Shown here: positions 18,248 through 26,811 of the stretch, one piece after another | Position numbering within the stretch: the stretch's first letter is position 1 | Layout of the letters: the number at the start of each line of letters is the position of its first letter | IMG/VR virus record: IMGVR_UViG_3300027881_000022 | Coordinates: 1 to 46,113 of that record | Source: a virus | DNA: 46,113 nucleotides | Strand: one strand, 5' to 3' | Program-made: the position numbers and the translations under genes | The notes under the pieces: model-generated | The model's input: only the letters and a program-made list of their open reading frames with translations | Told to the model about the DNA's origin: nothing | The model's database searches: none

Positions 18248-20097
18248 TATTCATCAGAGTCCATCTGTATTGGTAGTATTAACCCACCTGAAACATCTGA
18301 TCCTGAATATTTCACGTCACGCCAGATGTTCGGGGTTGTGCTCCATCTCACCACGCCCCTATAAGGCTGTGTACCTCCTGCATTATACGATTGTTCTGCA
18401 ATGCCACCTGCAATGGTCAATTCTGAAATGTAACACTGGGTTGCTGTTGGGCTTCCTGTTGCTGGGCTTGCTGGACCACCTGAGATGGTGTAAGTATAGG
18501 TATCAACGTCTACCCAAGTGATCACCTTGCCAGCACCATTGTACTCCGGTTGGGTACATCCCCTGATGTTCACCATCTCACCAGTGGCAAGACCATGCCC
18601 AGTGTGATCAACAGTTGCAGTGGTAGTAACGGATGTGATCGCCACAGAGTCCAGATATGGATCCGCCCCGCCAGTGTCAGCCTCCATCAGACACCTAGCG
18701 CCGACGAGTGCATTGCCATCTGCATCTTTGACAATAAGCTTGAGGTTTACTCCTGAAACAACGGTAGTATCAGCACTTGTACCATTATAGTAACTCGGTG
18801 TGTCACCACCAGTCACCGTAATGGTCACTGATCCGCCTGAATTGTTATAGATAACTGCGTCAGTTGTTCCTGTAATACCATATCCAGAATAGGTGAAGTC
18901 AGTAAGAGTGTAGCTGCCTGTTGCACCACTTGGAATGTAGATGGCATGCCCACTGCCCCCAGAAGTGAACTTTAATCCAGACATATTTCCTGAACCAGTT
19001 GCATCTAGTAACATTGCCCCCGTTGTTGGTGCATTGGTATCAATGAATGAACAGTCAGTCAATGTTACGGCTCCCGGATCAACCTGTCCACAGTTATTGA
19101 ACGTGCAGTCCACAACATCGTGGCTATAACTAGCAGAGTCACTTGGAAAAGAGACTGCGTTCAATAGGTTAGAGAACGTGACAGTATTAAGATCAAGAGT
19201 GTTTATTCCAGTTGATGACATATCAACTTCTACACCTGCTCGTGCTGATGCTATGATAGAGTTTGAAAGATAGAAGTGAGTTTCTTCGCCACCCGTGACA
19301 TTCCCAAGAACTATTAACTTGAACTTATCATCACTCACATCTCTGTCTTCAAAGGTGACCACCACATTAGAGTCCTCAAACCATGAATCGCCTGTACTGG
19401 TGGTTCCAAACTTCATGGTTCCCTGAACACCATAAGTGTTTGCAGTGTACTCTCTGATGATGCCATGCCCTTTCAAATCTCCAGTGGCACGGTCTTCAGT
19501 CACAATCTCAAGGAATGTCCCACGAGCACCAGTTGTTCCAGCAGTGATTGAGATGCCCTCAGTACCATATCGAATGATATCTACAAAGGTGTTTGTTCCA
19601 CCTGCAAGTGCTTTTGAGAGGGTGATGAAATGCGACCCAACTTCTGATACAGACGTTTCATCAAAAGAAGCATATGAGCCAGCCACTGCTGTTATCTCTC
19701 CATTGGTATTCTTGGTGCCAAGATAATCAATATCAATTAGAAAGCACTGAAACTGTACTTGATTGTCTGCATGTTTGAATACGTCTCTATCGTTCCCAGC
19801 CTCATGTAGAGCAAGGTCATTTGTTCCGTCTGACAACCACATGGCATGTACTGCACTTGCCCACGAACCTTGCAATGCAGTGTTTGAACTCCATAAATAA
19901 ATGAGTTCGTTGCCTGCTGTGGTAAAGTTGATCCCAGTGCCTGTCCAGAATAACTGACCTGTTGAAGTATTAATGGCAAGGGTCACAGACCCAGTAGCTT
20001 CTGCAAAATCAGTAGTAGTAACTGCACCCAGATTCCAATTGGTTATCACATCTGCTGCGTCTAGGGTTGTTCTGTTATCTGTCACTGTGACTGTCAT
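18247..20097 (-). CDS. Large virion protein with predicted parallel beta-helix
   Basis: 616 residues from ATG at 20097, which follows AGGATGATGA and overlaps the upstream stop as ATGA; a TTG 51 nt further upstream is less likely. Residues about 230-430 have repetitive short strands with N/D/S/G turns (VVDCTFNNCGQVDPGAVTL, TDCSFIDTNAPTTGAMLLDA), as in pectin-lyase-like beta-helices. A C-terminal segment (TVDHTGHGLATGEMVNIRG, VDVDTYTYTISG) is a known small beta domain of phage fibres. A role as a fibre or host-binding decoration is inferred. The N-terminus is a beta-sandwich-like region. Confidence 0.75.
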   Translation of the reverse strand: MTVTVTDNRTTLDAADVITNWNLGAVTTTDFAEATGSVTLAINTSTGQLFWTGTGINFTTAGNELIYLWSSNTALQGSWASAVHAMWLSDGTNDLALHEAGNDRDVFKHADNQVQFQCFLIDIDYLGTKNTNGEITAVAGSYASFDETSVSEVGSHFITLSKALAGGTNTFVDIIRYGTEGISITAGTTGARGTFLEIVTEDRATGDLKGHGIIREYTANTYGVQGTMKFGTTSTGDSWFEDSNVVVTFEDRDVSDDKFKLIVLGNVTGGEETHFYLSNSIIASARAGVEVDMSSTGINTLDLNTVTFSNLLNAVSFPSDSASYSHDVVDCTFNNCGQVDPGAVTLTDCSFIDTNAPTTGAMLLDATGSGNMSGLKFTSGGSGHAIYIPSGATGSYTLTDFTYSGYGITGTTDAVIYNNSGGSVTITVTGGDTPSYYNGTSADTTVVSGVNLKLIVKDADGNALVGARCLMEADTGGADPYLDSVAITSVTTTATVDHTGHGLATGEMVNIRGCTQPEYNGAGKVITWVDVDTYTYTISGGPASPATGSPTATQCYISELTIAGGIAEQSYNAGGTQPYRGVVRWSTTPNIWRDVKYSGSDVSGGLILPIQMDSDE

Positions 20098-20534
20098 GAT
20101 TTCATCATCCTGTCGTATAGTACCACGAACAGACACTGATATGCCCAAGGCACACCATTATCAATTATGGTCTTGATTGACACTACGTGGTCTTGTTCCT
20201 TAAGTCTTCCCAATGATGGGTTAAAATGTGCTGACCCAAAGATGTAGATACATTCCTCTGGATGAACAAAATCATGTAGCCATGTTGTCTCTGGGTTGTG
20301 ATGAGAAGTACGTGGTTCAAGGAATACACGGGGAAGTTTCTCATTCTCCAATGCATCATCAAAGCTATGAAACTCAATCAGATTGACCCTACTTTCTTCA
20401 AGATGTTTGATACCTGTTACAGGTGACATTAGCCAGTCTTTTATAGCAAACTCACGCAAGATTAAATTCCAGTGATGAGCTTCCATGATTGGTGTCATGT
20501 AGCCGATTTCCCAGTGTCCAAGCACCTTTATCAT
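20094..20534 (-). CDS. Hypothetical protein, possible enzyme
   Basis: 146 residues, unlike its beta-rich neighbours: mixed alpha/beta with many aromatics, His and charged residues. Conserved-looking stretches are RVFLEPRTSHHNPETTWLHD, ECIYIFGSAHFNPSLGR and WAYQCLFVVLYDRMMK. The alternation of strand, glycine loop and helix is faintly like SPOUT methyltransferases, but no motif is decisive. It sits between two fibre-like genes and overlaps the next by 4 nt. The start follows GGTGATGGAAG. Confidence 0.7.
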   Translation of the reverse strand: MIKVLGHWEIGYMTPIMEAHHWNLILREFAIKDWLMSPVTGIKHLEESRVNLIEFHSFDDALENEKLPRVFLEPRTSHHNPETTWLHDFVHPEECIYIFGSAHFNPSLGRLKEQDHVVSIKTIIDNGVPWAYQCLFVVLYDRMMKS

Positions 20535-20552
20535 CTTCCATCACCATCACTC

Positions 20553-22475
20553 TCACGTATCAGGTGTTCTGATCGCCGTAAAGCCACCACCACCTGAAGT
20601 GAACGTGGTAACATAGTCTAATGGTTTTGTCGGCGTTCCGCCACCATCTCTGACTCTTCCCAACAAGGACACGTCACCAGAATAGACTCCGGTGAATGAC
20701 TCAGTTGCCGCCGTGGCTTCCTTATCAATGAGTCCTACGAACACATTGTTTGCAGCAGTAGCAACATTTGCACCTGACCAATCAGTAGAAGCGGTCTGGA
20801 ATGTGGTATTTGTGGAAAATGCATGTGACGTGTATGCTATGATCTTATAGGTGGCAAGATCTCCAACGGGTGTTGGAACATCTAACATCACCCGCAGCCA
20901 TCCCTGTTGTGGGGTCATGCCATCCACAGCACCAGTAACAACTACCTCAGACACCGTGGAGTTGAGAGTTGTCTGAAGTGCGTACTGATCATAGTCCATA
21001 TTGTCGGAACCATCATTGGCTGCAACAAGTACCCTGTCCTGACCAGATACCAACCCAGTAACGTCGAACTGTTGGTTGTTTGGCGGACTCTGTGGTGCGT
21101 TGAGCAGATCAGTGAGAGCATCTGCAGTCAATAGATCAGCAGCCTCTACACCGACGCCGAAGGCACCAATGATGGCTGTACCAGTTGACTGACCAAAGAA
21201 CTCAGCATTGACAGCACGACTCGTGACAGAACCGTTGACCTGATTGCTGTTCTCGCTTGTCCTTCCAAATACAAACAATGGGTCAACTGGAACTGAACCA
21301 GATATCAATTGTATCCACATGGTATCAGTGGCATCGTCTGCAATTAATAGCCCAGTGCCACCAGCAGCAGTACCACCAGCAACAGTACCTACATCTGCGG
21401 TCTCTGTTGAAGTTGCTCCTGTAACAGTGTCAGAAGCAGTGGGAGTTGCTGAGTTAGGATCAAGATATATGACTTGAGTGCCAGCTGTTGGGCCATCATC
21501 ATAGATGAGTTGTCCAACCGCACCACTTGGGGAGAATGTGACCCTCTCACCAATGGTGAAAGCGCCTGATCCAGTAGTGTATGCATAAGATGTTCCCCAA
21601 GCAAGTATTTCACCCTCGGTCATGGCACCAGTCTCGTTGTCGTAGTCCCACTGATGGGTGATTCCCCGGAAGAACTCAGCACCAAATGAGGTGTAAAAGT
21701 CCTCGGTTGTGCCTCTCCTTGTGAGATACTTGGTAGTCTCATAGAGATCATTGATTCCCCAACCTGCCTTGTCCCACTCGGAGTAGTAAGGCTGTGGACC
21801 ATTACCGTTGTTCAGGTCAATGGTGTTGTAGCCTTCAGTAGTGTTGTTAGGTGGGGTTGCAAGTGGAAATGACCCAACAGCAGTTGTGTTGTTAAGATCT
21901 GGAACCGTGAATATAGCTGCGGTTGAGTTGCCAAGCCCAAGAGTCAACTGGAACTCAGCATACTTGTCATTGAACTCTCGTGCCATGACAGTGATCTTCT
22001 TGCTGTCAATGTCACAACCAGTGAAGTCATCAGTTCCATTGGTTCCACCACGGGAACGAATAAGCATCCGTGAGATGATGTTGTTCGCAGCATCCACATT
22101 TATGCCTGTGCTCCACCATGAGGTCACGATCTTGTTGTCACGAATGATAATCAGTTCTGTGCCTGTCTCAACAGTGCCTACAACCACCAGTCCTGAATAG
22201 ACCTCATCACCACCAGCCTGAGTGATAGATCCATCAAACAACCACTCAGCAGTGGAATCATCAATGTTGTAATCACCATTAAGCGTGATAATGTTGTCAG
22301 TTGATCTGTCTGACGGGTCAGCACTTGTGATGTCCAGAAGGTCATTACCTGCCATCTGTTCATCATCTGCATATGATTGCAGGTATCTGTGAAACTCAAG
22401 AACTGAAAAATAACTGGGTCCAGAAGAACGGATGTCTCCATTCAGACCAATAGTAAACTCGTCTTCAATTGCCAT
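20553..22475 (-). CDS. Large virion structural protein, common phage type
   Basis: 640 residues. The start MAIEDEFTIGLNGDIRSSG, then VLEFHRYLQSYADD and ITSADPSDRSTDNIITLNG, is a pattern I associate with virion proteins of many uncultured tailed phages; no function is established. The middle holds GLGNSTAAIFTVPDLNNTTA and a beta region (GERVTFSPSGAVGQLIYDD) like those in fibre and decoration proteins. The start follows GGTGACTATCT. Together with its neighbours it suggests an elaborate fibre or whisker set. Confidence 0.75.
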   Translation of the reverse strand: MAIEDEFTIGLNGDIRSSGPSYFSVLEFHRYLQSYADDEQMAGNDLLDITSADPSDRSTDNIITLNGDYNIDDSTAEWLFDGSITQAGGDEVYSGLVVVGTVETGTELIIIRDNKIVTSWWSTGINVDAANNIISRMLIRSRGGTNGTDDFTGCDIDSKKITVMAREFNDKYAEFQLTLGLGNSTAAIFTVPDLNNTTAVGSFPLATPPNNTTEGYNTIDLNNGNGPQPYYSEWDKAGWGINDLYETTKYLTRRGTTEDFYTSFGAEFFRGITHQWDYDNETGAMTEGEILAWGTSYAYTTGSGAFTIGERVTFSPSGAVGQLIYDDGPTAGTQVIYLDPNSATPTASDTVTGATSTETADVGTVAGGTAAGGTGLLIADDATDTMWIQLISGSVPVDPLFVFGRTSENSNQVNGSVTSRAVNAEFFGQSTGTAIIGAFGVGVEAADLLTADALTDLLNAPQSPPNNQQFDVTGLVSGQDRVLVAANDGSDNMDYDQYALQTTLNSTVSEVVVTGAVDGMTPQQGWLRVMLDVPTPVGDLATYKIIAYTSHAFSTNTTFQTASTDWSGANVATAANNVFVGLIDKEATAATESFTGVYSGDVSLLGRVRDGGGTPTKPLDYVTTFTSGGGGFTAIRTPDT

Positions 22476-22532
22476 AGATAGTCACCACAACTACTCTTTG
22501 TGTCATGTAATCAGTCGTAAATAAATCTGTTG

Positions 22533-23279
22533 TCATTGAACAAGCATCAACTCCATTTTCAATGAGACCGTCTGTGGAGCGTCGAACTCCACCCTGAGAT
22601 ACGTGACAGTCCCTTGTTCACCATTGTGAAGTGTCACTTGTGAGAACTCTGATATCTTAGAGATACCAGTACCAATATCATGAGCACCAACAATGTCCTC
22701 GGCGATCATGGTGTCGGCATGGGTTCCTATTCTTGCTATCTCACCATCATCAATGAACCTTGCAACGTTCTGTGATGCAAAGAAAGTATGATCGTCAGGG
22801 GTGATGTTTGCGTCACTACCTGTGGTAGCAACCTCAAGATCAGTATATGCAAGTGTTGCAATGTTCCTGTAGTATGCGTGTTCTCCCCTCATGACACTCT
22901 TGTTATAGAACGTGAAAGAAGTCCACTGGTTGAACTCAGCACCGGGATCCTCGTCAATGTAGAGCTTCCCAATGAGAACAAGCCTGACTCCCTTGCCCAT
23001 TGATATCACAACATCCTCAGAGTCGGATGAATTGAAGTCAATATCGACCTCTATGAACTCTGGAATCATGTACAGACCAGTGCCGCCTTCAGGAGTAGAC
23101 AACACACTTCCTAAGCCGCCGCCACCAAACCCCATGCTTGCTGGCATGCCGAACCTGTATTCTCCCGGATCATATGTGCCTGTTGGAAATGTTATTGGGT
23201 CAGAGGTTCCTGATGGAGTCGCACCTACCTTGTCAGTCCTTGTTCTAGATCCTGACATCCCAAACCTCTCTTCACTCAC
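22533..23279 (-). CDS. Virion protein, unknown
   Basis: 248 residues with a GTG start after GGAG, overlapping the zinc protein stop by 4 nt. The N-terminal 80 residues are Gly/Ser/Pro-rich and flexible (GMPASMGFGGGGLGSVLS). The body is a predicted beta-sandwich (FIEVDIDFNSSDSEDVVISM, VTYLRVEFDAPQTVSLKMEL). Capsid decoration or neck fibre are possible roles; no family is recognised. Confidence 0.7.
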   Translation of the reverse strand: MSEERFGMSGSRTRTDKVGATPSGTSDPITFPTGTYDPGEYRFGMPASMGFGGGGLGSVLSTPEGGTGLYMIPEFIEVDIDFNSSDSEDVVISMGKGVRLVLIGKLYIDEDPGAEFNQWTSFTFYNKSVMRGEHAYYRNIATLAYTDLEVATTGSDANITPDDHTFFASQNVARFIDDGEIARIGTHADTMIAEDIVGAHDIGTGISKISEFSQVTLHNGEQGTVTYLRVEFDAPQTVSLKMELMLVQ

Positions 23280-23791
23280 GGTGGGAACTCCTTTGCAATG
23301 TCATAGCTGGTCTTTCTCATGTCTGCTCTGGTGAATATGTGATCGTAATGACCTGTACCCATACCAACCACCCTTGGCATGATGGTGTAGATCTCAAATT
23401 CCTCATAGATCTCTTCAGTAGCAGTCGCTGTTGAAGTAGTGAACAGGATCAGATCTCCCATTCGCACGTCTGTGCCGCCAGCAAAGTAGCCAGCAGCCTC
23501 TACCCTCTCGACCACACCGGCCTTGGTTCTCAGGTTGCCAAACCTACCAGCACCGTCTGGGGCATTGAACAGAAGAAATCCGCGTATCACTTCATCCTGA
23601 TACCCTGAGACCGTACCAGTGCCTTCACAGAACTGACAGGTAGGGTTAGGCTGAAGCCCAATTGGATCGTAACACGGACAGTCCTTAGTCTGTGACACCC
23701 TGCGTCTACGCATGTTGAACCCATAGGTCTCCATGACCTCTCTGAAGTGTTGACCGTCTAGGATGGGTGCACCATCAGAACCCATCTCCAT
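23276..23791 (-). CDS. Zinc-binding neck protein, paralogue-like
   Basis: 171 residues. Residues about 38-65 carry CPCYDPIGLQPNPTCQFCEGTG, a four-cysteine zinc knuckle similar in spacing to that at 17039-17446. The C-terminal half (GTDVRMGDLILFTTST, EEFEIYTIMPRVVGMGTGHY) fits a head-closure-like barrel. It follows the head-tail adaptor gene, where a stopper is expected. That function is inferred from position and fold style. Confidence 0.65.
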   Translation of the reverse strand: MEMGSDGAPILDGQHFREVMETYGFNMRRRRVSQTKDCPCYDPIGLQPNPTCQFCEGTGTVSGYQDEVIRGFLLFNAPDGAGRFGNLRTKAGVVERVEAAGYFAGGTDVRMGDLILFTTSTATATEEIYEEFEIYTIMPRVVGMGTGHYDHIFTRADMRKTSYDIAKEFPP

Positions 23792-23814
23792 GAATGCATA
23801 CGGGCTTGAAAAAC

Positions 23815-24546
23815 TCAGTGCACATCACCCTTGTCATCCATTCTGTAACCGTGATATCCTCTGCCACCAGTCCTGTAGTACGGCTCTCTCGGATCAGCAC
23901 TGGAAGCAACAACAAAGTACTCGTACTTGCCAAGCATGGAGAGATACTTGTTGACCTCATCTGTCCACATCATCAACAGGTCTTGTATTCCCATTGATCC
24001 TGCCCATGTCTTGGACTCCACCTTGAACTCTGCAAGTGACCAGTTGTAGCCCTTCTGCATGATGTCAGGGGCGTACATGTAGATCAGTGCACCAGTTGCA
24101 GCCCTCCAGATCATGGCAGCATTGGCGATGTTTGTCCTGTCGTCGGTGTTTGTCCACGTGAACGTCTCATTTGTGTACCACTGGATGTACAGTTTTGCGT
24201 TTGAGACCATCTCATCGATGACCTCTGGGGGCAGACCCTTGTAGTATGTGTAGTTGATCAGAACATTGGTACTTGGATTAGCAAGGGAGGTGTGTAGTGT
24301 GATCTCCCCAGTATAGATGTCAAAAGCAGCGGACACGCCAGTATAATAATCAGTACCAGTATGATCTGGATCGGTTGCAAGCCAGACGCCTGTGACACTC
24401 TTGACCTGCTTGTATCTTGTATTTACCAGAGAAGCGGTCTCAGAAGTCCTTAACTCGTCTATAATGGTCACTGTGTTCATCTCGGCGGCATCACCGAGCA
24501 TCCTTCTTACTCGCAGAATCTCTGCGTCTGTGTTTACCAACGACAA
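23815..24546 (-). CDS. Head-tail adaptor/connector-like protein
   Basis: 243 residues with a TTG start 2 nt after GGTGATC. It follows the major capsid protein, the usual site of the head-completion adaptor. A beta-rich N-terminal half (VYLATDP-like strands, GEITLHTSLANPSTNVLINY) is followed by a helical C-terminal half (WTDEVNKYLSMLGKYEYFVV). The predicted product would sit under the portal. The family match is approximate. Confidence 0.6.
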   Translation of the reverse strand: MSLVNTDAEILRVRRMLGDAAEMNTVTIIDELRTSETASLVNTRYKQVKSVTGVWLATDPDHTGTDYYTGVSAAFDIYTGEITLHTSLANPSTNVLINYTYYKGLPPEVIDEMVSNAKLYIQWYTNETFTWTNTDDRTNIANAAMIWRAATGALIYMYAPDIMQKGYNWSLAEFKVESKTWAGSMGIQDLLMMWTDEVNKYLSMLGKYEYFVVASSADPREPYYRTGGRGYHGYRMDDKGDVH

Positions 24547-24593
24547 ATGATCACCACTGCTCTAACATGAGCGGCTGATAATAAAGGTTAGTA

Positions 24594-24619
24594 GAGGGCG
24601 ACCGGGCACAGTCGCCCTC
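24594..24619 (-). terminator. Hairpin after major capsid gene
   Basis: Perfect 9-bp stem GAGGGCGAC / GTCGCCCTC with an 8-nt loop, in the 112-nt gap after the capsid gene. On the minus strand it is followed by a modest U-rich stretch (CCTTTATTATC). It may be a partial terminator or an mRNA-stabilising hairpin that sets capsid dosage. Confidence 0.6.
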
Positions 24620-24658
24620 CACTTGGGGGTATGTTATGAGAGTTCAGAAGGCAGGTGA

Positions 24659-25720
24659 CTACGTTACGATGGTAGTTTTGCCACCTGTAAGCATTACTGC
24701 AGCATCTCTGCGAATAGCAGCAGGCATCAGCCTCTGTGTGAGGACAATCCCTTCCATCTGTCTGACAACATCGTTGTACTTGTCCATGCTGACGGGTCTC
24801 CGTTCAGCAAGCACTCCGTACACTGAAGAGTCAAACATCAAGACCTGTCCTGCAGGCTGGTTAGCACTGACCACAACACGCATGCCGCCGATAGAACCAA
24901 TTGTTCCATTGGACATGGCACTTGTTACCCTCTCGGGTAGGGTCAGGTATGCCTTCTCTGTTGCACCAATGAAGTCGCCTTCCATGGTGAGCAGATCGTA
25001 CATCTGAACTGGGTGTATCAACATCACGTCAGGGGTGTAGTTCTCAAGTCGCATGACAGTGAGTGCCTTGGCAATGGATCTCCATGTAAGTGAATCTCCA
25101 GCACCTCCAGAACCCATGTTGATCCTGTGACTTCCAACTACGGTTCCAATTCCGCCAACACCATCAGTGATGGCTGCGTTATTGGGTACTCCCGCATTCA
25201 GTGCGTTCATGATCATCCAGTCTTCATACCTTGCCATAGCAAGAGCTGCTTGATCTAAGTTCCTGCGCACAACATCCCAGTGGGCATCCTCTATCATCTC
25301 CCGTGTGATGACTGGTCTAACGCCAATCTTTACAACGTTGATGTAGAATTTCTCCCAAGTGGCATGCTTGATCGGTACCTCTGCGCCTTCAGGAACCTGC
25401 TCTGCCTCGAATCCTGTTTCCTCTAGCCACGCCATGCTGTCACCCGCTAGGCTGACAGTCTGGACCAGCTCTCTTCCAACACGTGCTTCTTGCACCTTTG
25501 TTTGAATCTGTTCGTTAAGAACCTCTGGAATCAAAACTCTAGCATCATCTCGTCTCAGAACGCCGTCTATCTCTGATAGTTTTGTCTTGGGCTTAAAGAG
25601 CGCAAACTCCTTGAGCTTATCGACATCGACGTTTGTGGTGATCATTTTGTCCATTTCAAACAGGTTAGAATACCCGTCTTCATCGAACTTGATCCATCCA
25701 TTTGAATAGTCTGTTGCCAT
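24659..25720 (-). CDS. Major capsid protein, HK97 fold
   Basis: 353 residues. Features typical of the HK97-fold capsid include an N-terminal arm, RVLIPEVLNEQIQTKVQEAR, VSLAGDSMAWLEETGFEAEQ and VPEGAEVPIKHATWEKF (E-loop region). Further on come VKIGVRPVITREMIEDAHWD (spine helix), VMLIHPVQMYDLLTMEGDF and MRVVVSANQPAGQVLMFDSS (A-domain). It has one of the strongest Shine-Dalgarno sites in the window (GGAGGTAATC). The gene follows protease and decoration genes and precedes neck genes. Confidence 0.9.
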   Translation of the reverse strand: MATDYSNGWIKFDEDGYSNLFEMDKMITTNVDVDKLKEFALFKPKTKLSEIDGVLRRDDARVLIPEVLNEQIQTKVQEARVGRELVQTVSLAGDSMAWLEETGFEAEQVPEGAEVPIKHATWEKFYINVVKIGVRPVITREMIEDAHWDVVRRNLDQAALAMARYEDWMIMNALNAGVPNNAAITDGVGGIGTVVGSHRINMGSGGAGDSLTWRSIAKALTVMRLENYTPDVMLIHPVQMYDLLTMEGDFIGATEKAYLTLPERVTSAMSNGTIGSIGGMRVVVSANQPAGQVLMFDSSVYGVLAERRPVSMDKYNDVVRQMEGIVLTQRLMPAAIRRDAAVMLTGGKTTIVT

Positions 25721-25726
25721 TCTTGA

Positions 25727-26335
25727 TTACCTCCAAAGGCTCACCCAGATCCCCTCATGGAGACCTGTGTATTGTCCAGTGTTCAAATTCCAAGTGCCTT
25801 CGTGATCAGCGTGGGTTCCGGGGACTGTGAATCCAGTCTCGGCGATCCCAAAGCATCCATCAACCTCATCCTGTTCAAGGGCAAGGTCTGCTGCCTGTAT
25901 GTGTCCATCGTGGGTGTCGGTCACTGCAACGTGGTCAGCTTCAGTGTTACCAATGAATACTGGCGCTCCGGCTGCAACTGTGGCCTGTGGTATGCACATT
26001 GTCCTGCAACGGTGCAGTGTGGTGAGCATATCCCCAGTGCTGAACCCAGCATCAGTTGATGGTGTGGAGTCTCCACCGCCATACGGAACAGAAAGGTTCT
26101 GTCCATCATATGGGTGTGCGAGAGCGGCTGTCATCTCTGTGTAGGGAAAGTCAGTGAATGCAATGCCAGCATACGACATACCAATGGTAAGTGTATATGC
26201 TTGGGCACCTACTGAAGACTCGACAGTGTGATCAACACCGGTGTAGACCAGTGCGTGATGACGCTTGTGAGTTGCGAAAGTAGTTGTGTCGAAGATCATC
26301 TCGTATTGAGTACCTTCTCCGTAAACACCTGACAT
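25727..26335 (-). CDS. Head decoration-like protein
   Basis: 202 residues between the protease/scaffold and capsid genes, the usual place of a capsid decoration (D-like) protein. Sequence style fits: beta-rich with DGHIQAADLALEQDEVDGCF and a C-terminal segment ending WVSLWR. It overlaps the stop of the protease gene. Decoration proteins cement the expanded capsid. The role is inferred from synteny. Confidence 0.65.
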   Translation of the reverse strand: MSGVYGEGTQYEMIFDTTTFATHKRHHALVYTGVDHTVESSVGAQAYTLTIGMSYAGIAFTDFPYTEMTAALAHPYDGQNLSVPYGGGDSTPSTDAGFSTGDMLTTLHRCRTMCIPQATVAAGAPVFIGNTEADHVAVTDTHDGHIQAADLALEQDEVDGCFGIAETGFTVPGTHADHEGTWNLNTGQYTGLHEGIWVSLWR

Positions 26336-26811
26336 TACTTATCATCTCCCTTGTAGAAACTGGCATATTCCGCAGCCATTGGATGATCGGAGTTTCGACG
26401 CATCTTAGCGACGACCCTCTTTGCTTCCTTGGCTGGTGGGGGTAGTCCGAAGACTGCCTCACGGAGCCATGCCTTAGCCTCTTCCACTGTGATCTGATTT
26501 GGGGCACGTGTCTCAGAATCTGTGGCTATTGCTCCCTTAGACTCAGGCTTTGGTTTCTGCACTTTGAGCCTGTTCTTAATGGAGGATTCCAGAAGTTCAA
26601 GAGCCTCTTTTGGTTGTGCAGAAAGCTCTTCAATTCTTTTGTCCGAGTCCTTGATGTACCGTTCTTCAAGTTGGACTTCCGCTTCAGCGATCCCAGTAGC
26701 AATCCTTCGCCTTTCTCGGGCATCGGACTCACCGAGTTTCGCTTCAAGCGATTCGATCTGTTCCTCAAACTTTGAGGTGTCGATCTCTGGTTGGGTGTCT
26801 TGTTCAGACAT
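26335..26811 (-). CDS. Nested scaffolding protein (internal start)
   Basis: An in-frame ATG at residue 301 of the protease gene (MSEQDTQPEIDTSK) is preceded by a strong site GAGGTAAT 3 nt upstream of the ATG (26815-26822). The 158-residue product is a coiled coil with a basic C-terminus. Nested scaffold genes inside prohead proteases are known from lambda (Nu3 inside C) and Mu. Excess scaffold over protease would be made this way. The start is called from the RBS and from where the coiled coil begins. Confidence 0.75.
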   Translation of the reverse strand: MSEQDTQPEIDTSKFEEQIESLEAKLGESDARERRRIATGIAEAEVQLEERYIKDSDKRIEELSAQPKEALELLESSIKNRLKVQKPKPESKGAIATDSETRAPNQITVEEAKAWLREAVFGLPPPAKEAKRVVAKMRRNSDHPMAAEYASFYKGDDK

